From: Candidatus Pantoea floridensis
GTDB lineage: Bacteria > Pseudomonadota > Gammaproteobacteria > Enterobacterales > Enterobacteriaceae
Assembly (NCBI RefSeq): GCF_900215435.1
Contig: NZ_OCMY01000003.1
Location: 62,001-126,000, forward strand
DNA: 64,000 nt
Direction of reading: 5' to 3'
The notes beneath the pieces are model-generated. The model was not told the origin of the DNA. It searched no databases and saw nothing but the letters and a program-made list of their open reading frames with translations. Below are positions 26,420 to 33,913 of this stretch, piece by piece (within the stretch, counting starts at the first letter, position 1; each line of letters opens with the position of its first letter). The position numbers and the translations under genes were made by a program.

Positions 26420-26935
26420 CTGGCCCCCTTCGGCTTCCCGGCAAGCCGGGTCGTCGAGCCCGACTGCGCTAACCGGCAAAGCCGTTAAGCTCCGCCGAAC
26501 CGCCCGTGGCGTTTCGGGCCTGACGGCTAGGGTCTGATGGCAACGACCAAATAACTCCGCCTGCAGCGGGCTTTCGCCCGCGCGTTCACTGGCCACGTAA
26601 GACGTGGCCGCTGAGGCCCGGTACGGTAGAGCCGTCCGGGGCTGTGACCTGTTCATCTCTGTCATGCCTGATGCTCTTCTGAGTTTCCCTGCCGCGCAGA
26701 AATCTGCCATACGCGCGTCATCACGCCAGGGTCGCAAGCTAAACGCTTGCACCCGGTCCCTTCGGGCTGCGGCCTTGTCGTTTCCCCTTGCGTTCTTCCG
26801 CCCGCACGACAGTTCTGCTTTTCGCGGCGAGGAATCTCAAAGAATCATCATTTTCATCCCAACTGGAGTAGCAACATGTCACAGCAAAACGTCAACACCT
26901 CGGCTCAGTCAACTCAAGAATCATCATCGGAAATG
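26420..26935 (+). repeat. Leading-region direct repeat R2
   Basis: The first 225 nt (TGGCCCCCTTCGGCTTCCCG and following, including GCGGGC-TTTC-GCCCGC) match R1, R3 and R4 closely. The remainder has diverged but still ends in ATG and codons for QNVNT. It lies between higA and the RadC gene, with no other gene in it. Confidence 0.75.
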
Positions 26936-26998
26936 CCTGGAAGCAATGTTCACTTTTTCAGTCAGCTTCACGTAGCGATGCGCACGGGAACTTTGTGA
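26876..26998 (+). CDS. 40-residue tagged leader ORF overlapping radC
   Basis: The frame begins MSQQNVNTSAQSTQESSSEM, a version of the MNTQNVN tag found after R1, R3 and R4, and follows a GGAG ribosome site. It ends at TGA (26996-26998), overlapping the RadC start by 4 nt (ATGA). It may act as a translational leader, or it may be the original N-terminus of RadC separated by a frameshift. Confidence 0.5.
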   Translation: MSQQNVNTSAQSTQESSSEMPGSNVHFFSQLHVAMRTGTL

Positions 26999-27450
26999 TG
27001 GCGTCGGCAGCGCAGGTCCTGGCTGAGGCAATGCGCGCTATTGATGTTCGCTATCCCACTGGTACCATCTTCGAATCCTCTGAGGTATCAGGAGAGTTCT
27101 TCAGGGCAAAACTTGCCGGTCGCGATAGAGAGGTTTTTGCCGTGGCGTTTCTCAATAATCAAAATCAGCTGATTGCTTACGAAGAGATTTTTGCTGGAAG
27201 CGTGAATAGCGTCGAAGTCCATCCACGAGAGATTGTCCGTGCGGCGATGCGTCTTAATGCAGCTGCGGTGATCCTGAGCCATAACCACCCATCATTCACA
27301 CCAAAACCATCTAAAGCAGACAACACCATTACGGTACGGATTAAAGATGCATTACAGCTGGTCGAAGTGCGGCTTCTGGATCACATCATTGTTGCAGGCA
27401 ATGAAACAACATCGCTGGCCCAACTTGGGCACATCAATAATCGGGGCTGA
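26995..27450 (+). CDS. radC: RadC-family JAB-domain protein (YeeS/YkfG-like)
   Basis: The 151-residue MPN/JAB metalloprotease-like domain contains FLNNQNQLIAYEEIFAG (about 50-65) and the zinc motif SHNHPSFTPKPSKAD (about 98-112; His-x-His plus Asp), followed by LVEVRLLDHIIV. These are hallmarks of plasmid- and prophage-borne RadC proteins, whose role in DNA repair or plasmid biology is unsettled. Translation is probably coupled to the upstream tagged ORF. Confidence 0.88.
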   Translation: MMASAAQVLAEAMRAIDVRYPTGTIFESSEVSGEFFRAKLAGRDREVFAVAFLNNQNQLIAYEEIFAGSVNSVEVHPREIVRAAMRLNAAAVILSHNHPSFTPKPSKADNTITVRIKDALQLVEVRLLDHIIVAGNETTSLAQLGHINNRG

Positions 27451-27503
27451 CCGGATGCAGAGTTAAAAGTAGTACGCCAGCTCCACATAACACATAAAAA
27501 AAA

Positions 27504-27521
27504 GCAGGGTATGAACCCTGC
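27504..27521 (+). terminator. Hairpin downstream of radC
   Basis: GCAGGGT-ATGA-ACCCTGC follows a run of A residues 54 nt after the radC stop. It is similar to the hairpins at 24517 and 29196. Confidence 0.6.
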
Positions 27522-27594
27522 CTGCCCCCGCTCCCGACTTCCGCGACGAAATCAGGGCTTCACAGAACCATTGATTAACATAGAGTAAATCAAC

Positions 27595-27969
27595 ATGTCT
27601 TCAGCACAGACTTTATCAATCGATAATTACACAGTAAACCCTGCCTTAACCGATACCCGCGAACCGGTGCGCATGGAAACAATCGAGGCGATTGCTGAGA
27701 TGGCAAAAGGCACGGAACGGCCTGTACTGATATGGGGTAACACCGATCGGGCAATAACGGCTGCGGAGGCGCTATGGGTTTTTGCAAAGCGCACCGGGCT
27801 GGATAGTAAAAATGAAGACGCATTTACGTCAGTGCAGGACCTGATTGCAAATCTCATGCACCTTTGTGAGCAGGAAGGCATTACGGGTGGCGAGGTAACA
27901 TTTTCAGCCCTGGTCAGCATGGCGGAAATGCATTATCTCTCTGAGCTGGATGAAAAAGTCGTTTTCTAA
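27595..27969 (+). CDS. Hypothetical plasmid protein (124 residues)
   Basis: The middle section reads ERPVLIWGNTDRAITAAEAL and LCEQEGITGGEVTFSALVS. It loosely recalls DUF1380-type leading-region proteins, but I cannot confirm that. It is acidic, with no signal peptide or membrane segment. It lies between radC and repeat R3 on the same strand. Confidence 0.6.
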   Translation: MSSAQTLSIDNYTVNPALTDTREPVRMETIEAIAEMAKGTERPVLIWGNTDRAITAAEALWVFAKRTGLDSKNEDAFTSVQDLIANLMHLCEQEGITGGEVTFSALVSMAEMHYLSELDEKVVF

Positions 27970-28047
27970 AGACAGGGCCGGTAAAGGCCCTGCGTATTCA
28001 ATTGCGCACGATTAACATACTGGTGGCGTGCAGGGCAGGGATAAGCC

Positions 28048-28061
28048 GGCGCTGACGCGCC
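28048..28061 (+). repeat. Upstream hairpin of repeat unit R3
   Basis: GGCGC-TGAC-GCGCC is preceded by GGGCAGGGAT. Equivalent hairpins with compensated bases, GGTGC-TGAC-GCACC at 30873 and GGTGC-TGGC-GCACC at 32579, precede R4 and R5. This marks a conserved module about 150 nt before the main repeat. The rest of 27970-28205 has no gene I can support. Confidence 0.6.
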
Positions 28062-28205
28062 AGCCATCTCCCTTTGCCTGTATCTGCTGTCTCAGGTGCT
28101 ACGGATCCTGTTACTGCCTTGTTCTTGCCGGCAGCTGGTCTTCGCATGCCGTTTACGCTTGTGCCTTCGTTACTGATTCATCTTCTGCAACAAGATCAAT
28201 TCCGC

Positions 28206-28735
28206 TATGGCCCCCTCCGGCCTCCCGGCAAGCCGGGGCGTCGAGCCCGACTGCGCTAACCGGCAAAGCCGATAAGCTCCGCCGAAGCGCCCGGGGCGTT
28301 TCGGGCCTGACGGCTAGGGTCTGATGTCTGAGGTCAACCCCTGCAGCGGGCTTTCGCCCGCGCGTTCACTGGCCACGTAAGACGTGGCCGCTGAGGCCCG
28401 GACCGGCAAAGCCGTCCGGGGTGTGTTCATGCCGTTTTCGTGCGCGGCGGCCCTGTTCCGGTCAGTCCAGGCGCGGAGGGCTGGTCGTAGCACCGCCGGG
28501 ACACCCGTCCGCAAGAGTTCGCTTCGCCGTTCCTCGTCCGTTCGCACTCGCCTGTGGCTCGCTTGCGCTGCGGCCTGCGGTGACGCTCGTGCGTTCGTGC
28601 GCCCGTCGTTGCTCCTTTGCCCTTCGCCGCGACTGGATCGACCGAAACATGACAAACCACCTCAGCAGGAGAAATGCCATGAACACACACAACGTCAACG
28701 TCAAAACCGCCACGCCAGAATCTCCCAAAACATGG
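28206..28735 (+). repeat. Leading-region direct repeat R3
   Basis: This unit starts TATGGCCCCCTCCGGCC and ends within the codons for a tagged mini-ORF at 28679. It is very similar to R1 and R4, including the GCGGGC-TTTC-GCCCGC hairpin and the segment GCTCGTGCGTTCGTGC. Long open frames across it are by-products of its high GC content. Confidence 0.85.
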
Positions 28736-28774
28736 GGGGCGGGTCATGCGATCTATTTGGCGGACGTGTACTGA
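28679..28774 (+). CDS. 31-residue tagged mini-ORF after repeat R3
   Basis: The frame reads MNTHNVNVKTATPESPKTWG and stops after a further 11 codons. It begins with the same tag as the genes at 24107 and 31490 and has an AGGAGA site upstream. The downstream gene starts 48 nt later with its own AUG, so this looks like a tag whose original body was lost or a leader peptide. Confidence 0.5.
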   Translation: MNTHNVNVKTATPESPKTWGAGHAIYLADVY

Positions 28775-28822
28775 GACCAGCGGCGAAAAAGCACTGAATA
28801 CTGACAACGGGAGAAAGACAGG

Positions 28823-29191
28823 ATGAAAAAACAGCATACCGGTGCCGCTCAGGCGGGCGTTCAGACAGAAATCCCCGGGCTGACGCCGGGCCTTGCAGAG
28901 AGTCTTGCGGCGCTGACCGAGCTGGGTAAGCACCGTCTCAGCGCCAGCGAAGAACACGAATTTTTACGGTTCACGCTGCACGACATGGCGCAGCAGGTGG
29001 CCGACACCGTACAGGGCAACGCGCTGCCGCTGTCGTCGTTTCGCGCGTGGATCGTGGCGAGTCATATCGTGCACGCACAGTTTGGCAGCCGGGGAGAGGT
29101 GGTTTGGGGGCGCGCCAGCAGCAGTCTGGCGGCGAGACTTAACGACATCAGCGCCGGGCTGTCGCCGGACACCGGCAAACAGCAGGCGTAA
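28823..29191 (+). CDS. Hypothetical plasmid protein (122 residues)
   Basis: An alpha-helical protein without recognisable motifs (LTPGLAESLAALTELGKHRL, DMAQQVADTVQGNALPL). GGGAGAAAGACAGG precedes the ATG. It is followed by a GCAGG hairpin and a small MNFDP protein, the same order as after the DUF1419-like gene, suggesting a duplicated gene block. Confidence 0.6.
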   Translation: MKKQHTGAAQAGVQTEIPGLTPGLAESLAALTELGKHRLSASEEHEFLRFTLHDMAQQVADTVQGNALPLSSFRAWIVASHIVHAQFGSRGEVVWGRASSSLAARLNDISAGLSPDTGKQQA

Positions 29192-29195
29192 AAAA

Positions 29196-29213
29196 GGCAG
29201 GGTTGCCCCTGCC
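29196..29213 (+). terminator. Hairpin after the 28823 gene
   Basis: GGCAGGG-TTGC-CCCTGCC follows the stop codon and an A-run, in the same position as the hairpins at 24517 and 27504. Confidence 0.6.
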
Positions 29214-29277
29214 ATCTTCACGGTCGCCAGTTAGCGCCTGGCGGCCACATCAAAACCAAAAAGCTCAGGAGAGTTAT

Positions 29278-29427
29278 ATGAATTTTGACCCGCAAATCGT
29301 CGCACAGGCACAGGCGTTTGTAAAAGGCTTTAACAGTGGTCGCGGCGTACGCGTCCCGAAAATGACGTTCAGCAGCTGGCCATGCTTTATGCGCGCCGTG
29401 CGTCAGCAGATGGAGAGTCAGCCATGA
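29278..29427 (+). CDS. Small plasmid protein (49 residues), paralogue of the one at 24601
   Basis: It begins MNFDPQIVAQAQAFVKGF and contains RVPKMTFSSWPCFM, matching the product at 24601 along its length. CAGGAGAG precedes the ATG. A 12-codon frame (29424-29462) overlaps its stop by ATGA and leads to the next gene. Function unknown. Confidence 0.7.
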   Translation: MNFDPQIVAQAQAFVKGFNSGRGVRVPKMTFSSWPCFMRAVRQQMESQP

Positions 29428-29458
29428 GCCACCTCAGCAATGAGACAGTGCAGATGGC

Positions 29459-29989
29459 ATGACGCCCGTTGCGCAGGAGGACATCGTCCGCGTGCTGGGC
29501 GCATACTGTCTTATCCGCCTCGATAACGGCGCTGAATCTTTCTGGCACCACGGGCATTACGTGTGCGCAGCGGACAGCGCAACCGGTGATCAGTGCGTGG
29601 CCGATGTGGCTCGCCTTGCCGCACGAGCCGGGGGCCAGTCGCTGCGGCACGCTGAGCTACCGGTGCCGGATGGTGACTGGTGCTGGAACGATATTGTCAA
29701 ACGGCTGGCGCGCAGCGCGCTTACCGAAACGGTCCGCGCCTCCGGCATCGTAACGGGCAGTATGACGCCGCAGGGGCGGTGCGTACACTTCTGCGATCAC
29801 CCACTGCTGAGCGGCGTAAATGACAACCTGTGGTTTCCGGTTGGTCACAATGAAAGCTGGTTTGAAGCCGTTGAGCGCATCCTCATTCTTAACGGGCTGG
29901 CAGAAAATCTGGTAAACCTGTCGCCGCTGCGCGAAGGCGGCGGCTATTCCGACTGGAAAGCAACCTGGAATCGACGGGTTATTATCTGA
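29459..29989 (+). CDS. Hypothetical plasmid protein (176 residues)
   Basis: The protein contains several Trp- and Cys-bearing stretches (GDWCWNDIVKRLA, FCDHPLLSGVNDNLWFPVG, NESWFEAVERILI) but no family I recognise. There is no signal peptide or membrane segment. It is preceded by a 12-codon overlapping frame and GCGCAGGAGG-like bases lie inside the frame, so the exact start is uncertain. Confidence 0.55.
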   Translation: MTPVAQEDIVRVLGAYCLIRLDNGAESFWHHGHYVCAADSATGDQCVADVARLAARAGGQSLRHAELPVPDGDWCWNDIVKRLARSALTETVRASGIVTGSMTPQGRCVHFCDHPLLSGVNDNLWFPVGHNESWFEAVERILILNGLAENLVNLSPLREGGGYSDWKATWNRRVII

Positions 29990-30119
29990 AGAAAAGCGGG
30001 ACCCGGCACCAGTCTGGTGCCGGGCATGATAACGAAACGGGGGTGACAGCGCCCCGCTGAATCAGAGCGATACCTGAGACCATCAGGACAGTGCCGGGAA
30101 CAGCTACAGTAAGTTATTG

Positions 30120-30159
30120 TTAGCATATATGCTAAGTTGGTCTTTGTGCTAACTTAGCA
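30120..30159. promoter_or_regulatory. Operators of the RelE/XRE toxin-antitoxin pair
   Basis: A perfect 16-bp palindrome TTAGCATATATGCTAA (30120-30135) is followed by TGCTAA-C-TTAGCA (30147-30159). Both share TTAGCA half-sites and lie 35-75 nt before the toxin gene, so they are likely antitoxin-binding sites. Confidence 0.7.
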
Positions 30160-30193
30160 TTATTGCTATTATTACGTTCACGGAGGAGATAAA

Positions 30194-30514
30194 TTGTTTA
30201 ACGTAAAACTGCACGACGATGCCGGTAACGAACTGGAAGCCTTACCCGCAGAGATTGCCGCCAAAATGCTGCGCCTGCTGGAGAAGCTGGAAAAAAATCC
30301 CCGTTCTCTGAGAGAGCCGCACTGCAAGCCGCTCGGTAACGGCCTGTTTGAAGTACGCACGATGGGCGGTGATATCGCACGCGGATTATGGGTCTATCAG
30401 ACCGGTCAGAATATCTTCGTGTTGCGTATCTTCATCAAGAAAACACCTAAAACGCCACCGGCAGAGATTGATCTGGCGTGGCGCAGACTGGAGGACATGA
30501 TCAATGGCGCATAA
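30194..30514 (+). CDS. RelE/HigB-like toxin (phage Gp49-type)
   Basis: The 106-residue protein has the features of Gp49-type toxins: LEALPAEIAAKMLRLLEKLEKNP, PHCKPLGNGLFEVRTMG and NIFVLRIFIKKTPKTPP. The start is TTG at 30194, with GGAGG 8 nt upstream; no ATG fits better. It overlaps the antitoxin gene by 11 nt. It probably cleaves mRNA at the ribosome. Confidence 0.83.
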   Translation: MFNVKLHDDAGNELEALPAEIAAKMLRLLEKLEKNPRSLREPHCKPLGNGLFEVRTMGGDIARGLWVYQTGQNIFVLRIFIKKTPKTPPAEIDLAWRRLEDMINGA

Positions 30515-30785
30515 AACCCTGGCAGAGATGAAAGCCAGACTGATGCAGAGCGAAGATTTCAGGGCAGCCTACGAGGCCGAGGCCCGGAAAGAGCGTCTTC
30601 AGGAGCTGCTGGCTGAATGGCGCAGCCATGCCGGGCTGAACAGCGCGGATGTGGCTGCCAGAATGGGCATTGCACCTTCCACGCTGTCCCGCATGGAAAA
30701 AAATATCACATCGGCCAGCGTCGAAAACCTGTCCCGATATGCACGCGCGTGCGGTGTGAACGCGGCGACGATTTTTTTCGGTTAA
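30504..30785 (+). CDS. XRE-family antitoxin
   Basis: The 93-residue protein has a C-terminal helix-turn-helix (AGLNSADVAARMGIAPSTLSRMEK, about 50-73) and an N-terminal helical arm, as expected for antitoxins of Gp49-like toxins. It would bind the TTAGCA palindromes upstream and repress the operon. Confidence 0.85.
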   Translation: MAHKTLAEMKARLMQSEDFRAAYEAEARKERLQELLAEWRSHAGLNSADVAARMGIAPSTLSRMEKNITSASVENLSRYARACGVNAATIFFG

Positions 30786-30870
30786 CCTGGTTTAACGTGC
30801 CGGGAAGGGCACCAGCGCCCTTTCTGGCTGAGGGCAGTAAAAGACCGGTAGCCCTGCGGGCAGGTCAGAA

Positions 30871-30888
30871 CCGGTGCTGACGCACCGG
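30871..30888 (+). repeat. Upstream hairpin of repeat unit R4
   Basis: CCGGTGC-TGAC-GCACCGG has a 7-bp stem and is preceded by CCCTGCGGGCAGG. It is equivalent to the hairpin at 28048, with the middle pair changed from C-G to T-A. The rest of 30786-31015 has no gene. Confidence 0.6.
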
Positions 30889-31015
30889 CCCTCTACCTAC
30901 ACCTGTCCGGTCATCCCCTGCTGCATCCATCCTTACGATATCAGTTATCCCACCGGCTGTCGGGGCTGAGCCCCTGCCATTTCTGTTATCCAGACTGATT
31001 CTGCCACTGCCAGGG

Positions 31016-31546
31016 TATGGCCCCCTTCGGCTTCCCGGCAAGCCGGGTCGTCGAGCCCGACTGCGCTAACCGGCAAAGCCGGTAAGCTCCGCCGAACCGC
31101 CCGTGGCGTTTCGGGCCTGACGGCTAGGGTCTGATGTCTGAGGTCAACCCCTGCAACCGGCTTGCGCCGGTGCGTTCACTGGCCACGTAAGACGTTGCCG
31201 CTGAGGCCCGGACCGGCAAAGCCGTCCGGGGTGCGTTCCTGCTCACCTCCATACCGGCAGCCCATGTTCCGGCGGTTCTTCGCGGAGGGCTGGTCGTAGC
31301 ACCGCCGGGACGCCCGCCCGCAAGAGTTTGCTTCGCCGTTCCTCGCCCGTTCGCACTCGCCTGCGGCTCGCTTGCGCTGCGGCCTGCGGTGACGCTCGTG
31401 CGTTCGTGCACCCGTCGTTGCTCCTTTGCCCTTCGCCGCGATGAACTCACCGAAACATGGTTTCAGCAACCGACAACAGGAGAACCAGCATGAACACACA
31501 GAACGTCAACACCGCCGCTTCTGAATCTTCCGAAACATGGGTAAAA
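31016..31546 (+). repeat. Leading-region direct repeat R4
   Basis: This unit begins TATGGCCCCCTTCGGC and is nearly identical to R1 from about 31200 to its end inside codon 19 of the next gene. Its internal hairpin reads ACCGGC-TTGC-GCCGGT (31156-31171) where R1-R3 have GCGGGC-TTTC-GCCCGC, so two base pairs changed on both sides of the stem. Confidence 0.85.
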
Positions 31547-32416
31547 ACGCCTGAATCCGTCTATTTCACGCGGAAGATTGCTGCGCTGGCCGACCTTGCC
31601 CGCCTGGAAGGCGAGATGATGGCTTTCTTTGCGTTAGAGCGGCTTGGCATCGGGGGTGAGGATTTACGCGAGGATGTCCCGATGATTGCGCAGGACAGGA
31701 TCGAGATGCTGGCAGCAATGGGTGCCATCAGCTCACCGGCCGTGTATGAATTGGTGTGCGCAGCAGATGAGCTGATAACCGAGCTGGATCCGACCTTATA
31801 CCCCATAGTGCTGCCAACACAGGAGGAATACAAGGCTGCGTCGGCATCCCGGAAGGCGCAGTGTCTGACACAAATTCAGGAAACCATGAAACCCTTTAGC
31901 GTCGAGATGTGGGGGGAAAAGGTTTATCCGGACGAATTTTCACTGGATAAAACTTACTGGACGGACAGTAGCATTCATCTGGGCCGAGCCTGGACTGTGG
32001 CGCAGGCGCTTGAACTTGCCAAAGCGGCATGGCTTAAGGATGAGTGGAATTCGCGCGAGGAGGGCGTTGACTACTTTGATGAGAATTTTGGCCGCGATAC
32101 GGGACCGATCAGCTTCCGTCCAATCCGCATTGTTATCAGCGACGAAAAAAACAAGACGGTTCTGACAGGGGACCCGGCCGACCTCAGCTGGCATGCGGAT
32201 ATTACTGGCCCGGAAGAAAAGGCCCGCATCCGGGCGGCACAGGATGAAATGCTTAAAAAAGCGCGAGCTGAAAGCTACTGGTGTAACTATGAAACCGCGC
32301 GTCAGCTGCGCAGTAAAGTGAAGGATATGAGCAGGACAATTGTGGATGAAGCCTGGCAGGAGCACCCGGAAGTCATCGCGGCGATAGCGGCCTTTATTCA
32401 TCCTGCACCTGTATAG
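31490..32416 (+). CDS. Hypothetical protein (308 residues) with shared N-terminal tag
   Basis: It begins MNTQNVNTAASESSETWV, identical to the DUF1419-like gene at 24107, and then continues with an unrelated acidic, helical sequence (ALADLARLEGEMMAFFALERLG, WTVAQALELAKAAWLKDEW). I recognise no domain. CAGGAG precedes the start at 31490. A strong terminator follows, so it ends this transcription unit. Confidence 0.65.
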   Translation: MNTQNVNTAASESSETWVKTPESVYFTRKIAALADLARLEGEMMAFFALERLGIGGEDLREDVPMIAQDRIEMLAAMGAISSPAVYELVCAADELITELDPTLYPIVLPTQEEYKAASASRKAQCLTQIQETMKPFSVEMWGEKVYPDEFSLDKTYWTDSSIHLGRAWTVAQALELAKAAWLKDEWNSREEGVDYFDENFGRDTGPISFRPIRIVISDEKNKTVLTGDPADLSWHADITGPEEKARIRAAQDEMLKKARAESYWCNYETARQLRSKVKDMSRTIVDEAWQEHPEVIAAIAAFIHPAPV

Positions 32417-32477
32417 TCTGGCGGGGGCGAGGCGCTGCTGAGTATGAATCAGGTTGCCCAGCGCAATGAGTGAACGG

Positions 32478-32499
32478 AGCCCCGCAGGGGGCTTTTTTT
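32478..32499 (+). terminator. Rho-independent terminator
   Basis: AGCCCC-GCAG-GGGGCT is followed by seven T residues, 62 nt after the 308-residue protein gene. Confidence 0.85.
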
Positions 32500-32575
32500 G
32501 TTACCGGCAGGCGGTATGTGGCAGAGCAGGACCTTTACGCTCCGGCAAAGAGGGCAGCCCTGCGGGCAGGACGTT

Positions 32576-32595
32576 ACCGGTGCTGGCGCACCGGT
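32576..32595 (+). repeat. Upstream hairpin of truncated repeat R5
   Basis: ACCGGTGC-TGGC-GCACCGGT has an 8-bp stem, preceded by GCCCTGCGGGCAGG. It is the R5 counterpart of the hairpins at 28048 and 30871. Confidence 0.6.
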
Positions 32596-32736
32596 CATCT
32601 CCCTTCGCCTGTGATGTCAGTCACCCGGGCACTGTTTCATATTCTGGCCAGTATTCCTGATGCTGAAACTGCTCACGTAATGGTTGTCTCGCTATTTATC
32701 AGGGGGCGCAATCAGTGCCAGGCGTATCAAACCTCT

Positions 32737-32806
32737 TATGTCCCCCTTCGGCTCCTGCCCTGGCGGCCAGTCGTCGAGCCCGACTGCGCTAACCGGCAAA
32801 GCCGGT
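32737..32806 (+). repeat. Truncated leading-region repeat R5
   Basis: Only about 70 nt of the repeat remain (TATGTCCCCCTTCGGC, then GTCGTCGAGCCCGACTGCGC and GGCAAAGCCGG) before the sequence passes into a DsbA-like fragment. It marks a rearrangement junction. Confidence 0.7.
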
Positions 32807-32841
32807 ATCCGGAGTCGACACTGGCCTCACACCGGGGCCTG

Positions 32842-33174
32842 AGTATTTACCGTCATCAGGGAGCAGATGCGTATATGACGTATCACAACGGGATTTACCG
32901 GACGGGGCATAACGAAGGCAAACTCACAGCAGAAGATATCGAAACGGTTGCCACGACGTCGGGCGCCGCCGCCGTTTCTGACGATGATAACGTTACATCC
33001 GATCATCTGATCGAAAACAACGATGCGCTCGCGGAAATGCTGGGTCTGACGGGGACGCCGGGAATTATCATAATGCCCGTCGAAAATGCCACGGCAGACA
33101 ACACCACGGTGCTTCCGGGAGTGGTCAGCGAGCAGGTGATGCAGCAGGCAATCGCCCGGGCCGCGGGCGGATAA
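32842..33174 (+). pseudogene. C-terminal fragment of a DsbA/ScsC-type thiol oxidoreductase
   Basis: From about 32842 the frame reads ADAYMTYHNGIYRTG, LTAEDIETVATTSG, NNDALAEMLGLTGTPGIII and TTVLPGVVSEQVMQQAI. This matches the helical insert and cis-Pro loop (GTPGI) of DsbA-family proteins, but the N-terminal part with the CxxC active site is absent. The frame is open back to 32470 through repeat R5, yet that part has no family features. It is probably a remnant joined to R5. Confidence 0.7.
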
Positions 33175-33179
33175 AAAAA

Positions 33180-33198
33180 TCCCGGCTCAGGGCCGGGA
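33180..33198. terminator. Terminator hairpin after the DsbA remnant
   Basis: TCCCGGC-TCAGG-GCCGGGA is flanked by a run of seven A on the left, so it would act as a terminator mainly for minus-strand transcripts. No gene is recognised between 33199 and 33766; an IncFII copB-like gene was looked for and not seen. Confidence 0.6.
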
Positions 33199-33766
33199 AA
33201 ATAGATTCATGAATTATTTACCGCGAGCGAGTCGCCAGCAGTAACACGGGTATCGGCTAACCCGCCAGAACCTTTACCCCTCTGACGCCCATGACGCTCA
33301 GGCTGTTCGTTCCTCGCGCTGCTGCGGTACGCCTCAGCCTGCCCGGTCTGCCCGTCGCTATACAGAGTGACCATTAACGAACATCACTACCGGCAATAAC
33401 GTTTTGTCCGCCAGTCTTCCCTTCAAACCTGCTTGAGTGTCCCGCCAGACGCCGGATTTGGATTAAGTCAGCCGAAAAGGTGAATGAGATCACGGGAAAA
33501 GGTATCGGTGAACTTTTTTTATCCATACGATTCGTGCCACGCGCAATCTGTGCTGGATTTAAGCGGTTGAGATGAGTATTCTTTTCAGAATTCGCCGGGC
33601 GGCGATCTTTTTTTGATCCTTATCCGAGTACTGTGGTGGTCGACGATGAGGATATGCGAAAAACCTGTGGCCGGACATGCGCGGCGCGGGGAAGAACAAA
33701 CCGGATGGGACGTATCCGTAAAAACGTCCAGGGTACGGAGCTCGGCTTTCACCGGTCTCTGAATGC

Positions 33767-33843
33767 AAAAACCCCCCGAAATCTGTCATCAACTTGGCGG
33801 AAGGCGGCAGAGGTCAGGGGGTCCAAAAGCAGGCGCTAGCCTG
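33767..33843 (-). ncRNA. copA: CopA-like antisense RNA controlling repA
   Basis: On the minus strand a TATAAT -10 box (33855-33850) has TTGTCT 16 nt upstream as -35. The predicted transcript runs left to a terminator: an ACCCCC/GGGGGT stem (33772-33822) followed by a T-run (33771-33767). The predicted length of about 77 nt and the position just upstream of the leader peptide match IncFII CopA/Inc RNA. Its central stem-loop presents the TTCCGCCAAG region as a likely kissing loop. Ends are inferred from the promoter and terminator. Confidence 0.7.
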
Positions 33844-33859
33844 TCAAGGATTATAACGC

Positions 33860-33913
33860 ATGCAGTTCATAAGACAACCCCTGTCCGCCATAAGTTCGGG
33901 ACAGGGTGAATGA
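33860..33913 (+). CDS. tap: RepA leader peptide (Tap-like)
   Basis: A 17-residue frame, MQFIRQPLSAISSGQGE, follows AAGGA and overlaps the repA GTG start by 8 nt. In IncFII plasmids translation of such a leader is needed for repA translation and is blocked by CopA RNA. Position and overlap match that mechanism. Confidence 0.75.
   Translation: MQFIRQPLSAISSGQGE

Noticed and set aside
32470..32841. N-terminal half of the 234-codon frame as part of a real protein
   Set aside because: It lies across terminator, hairpin and truncated repeat R5 sequences, and family features start only near 32842.
33559..33792. 77-codon minus-strand frame upstream of repA
   Set aside because: It lies over the CopT/CopA leader region, and its composition is explained by the structured RNA there.
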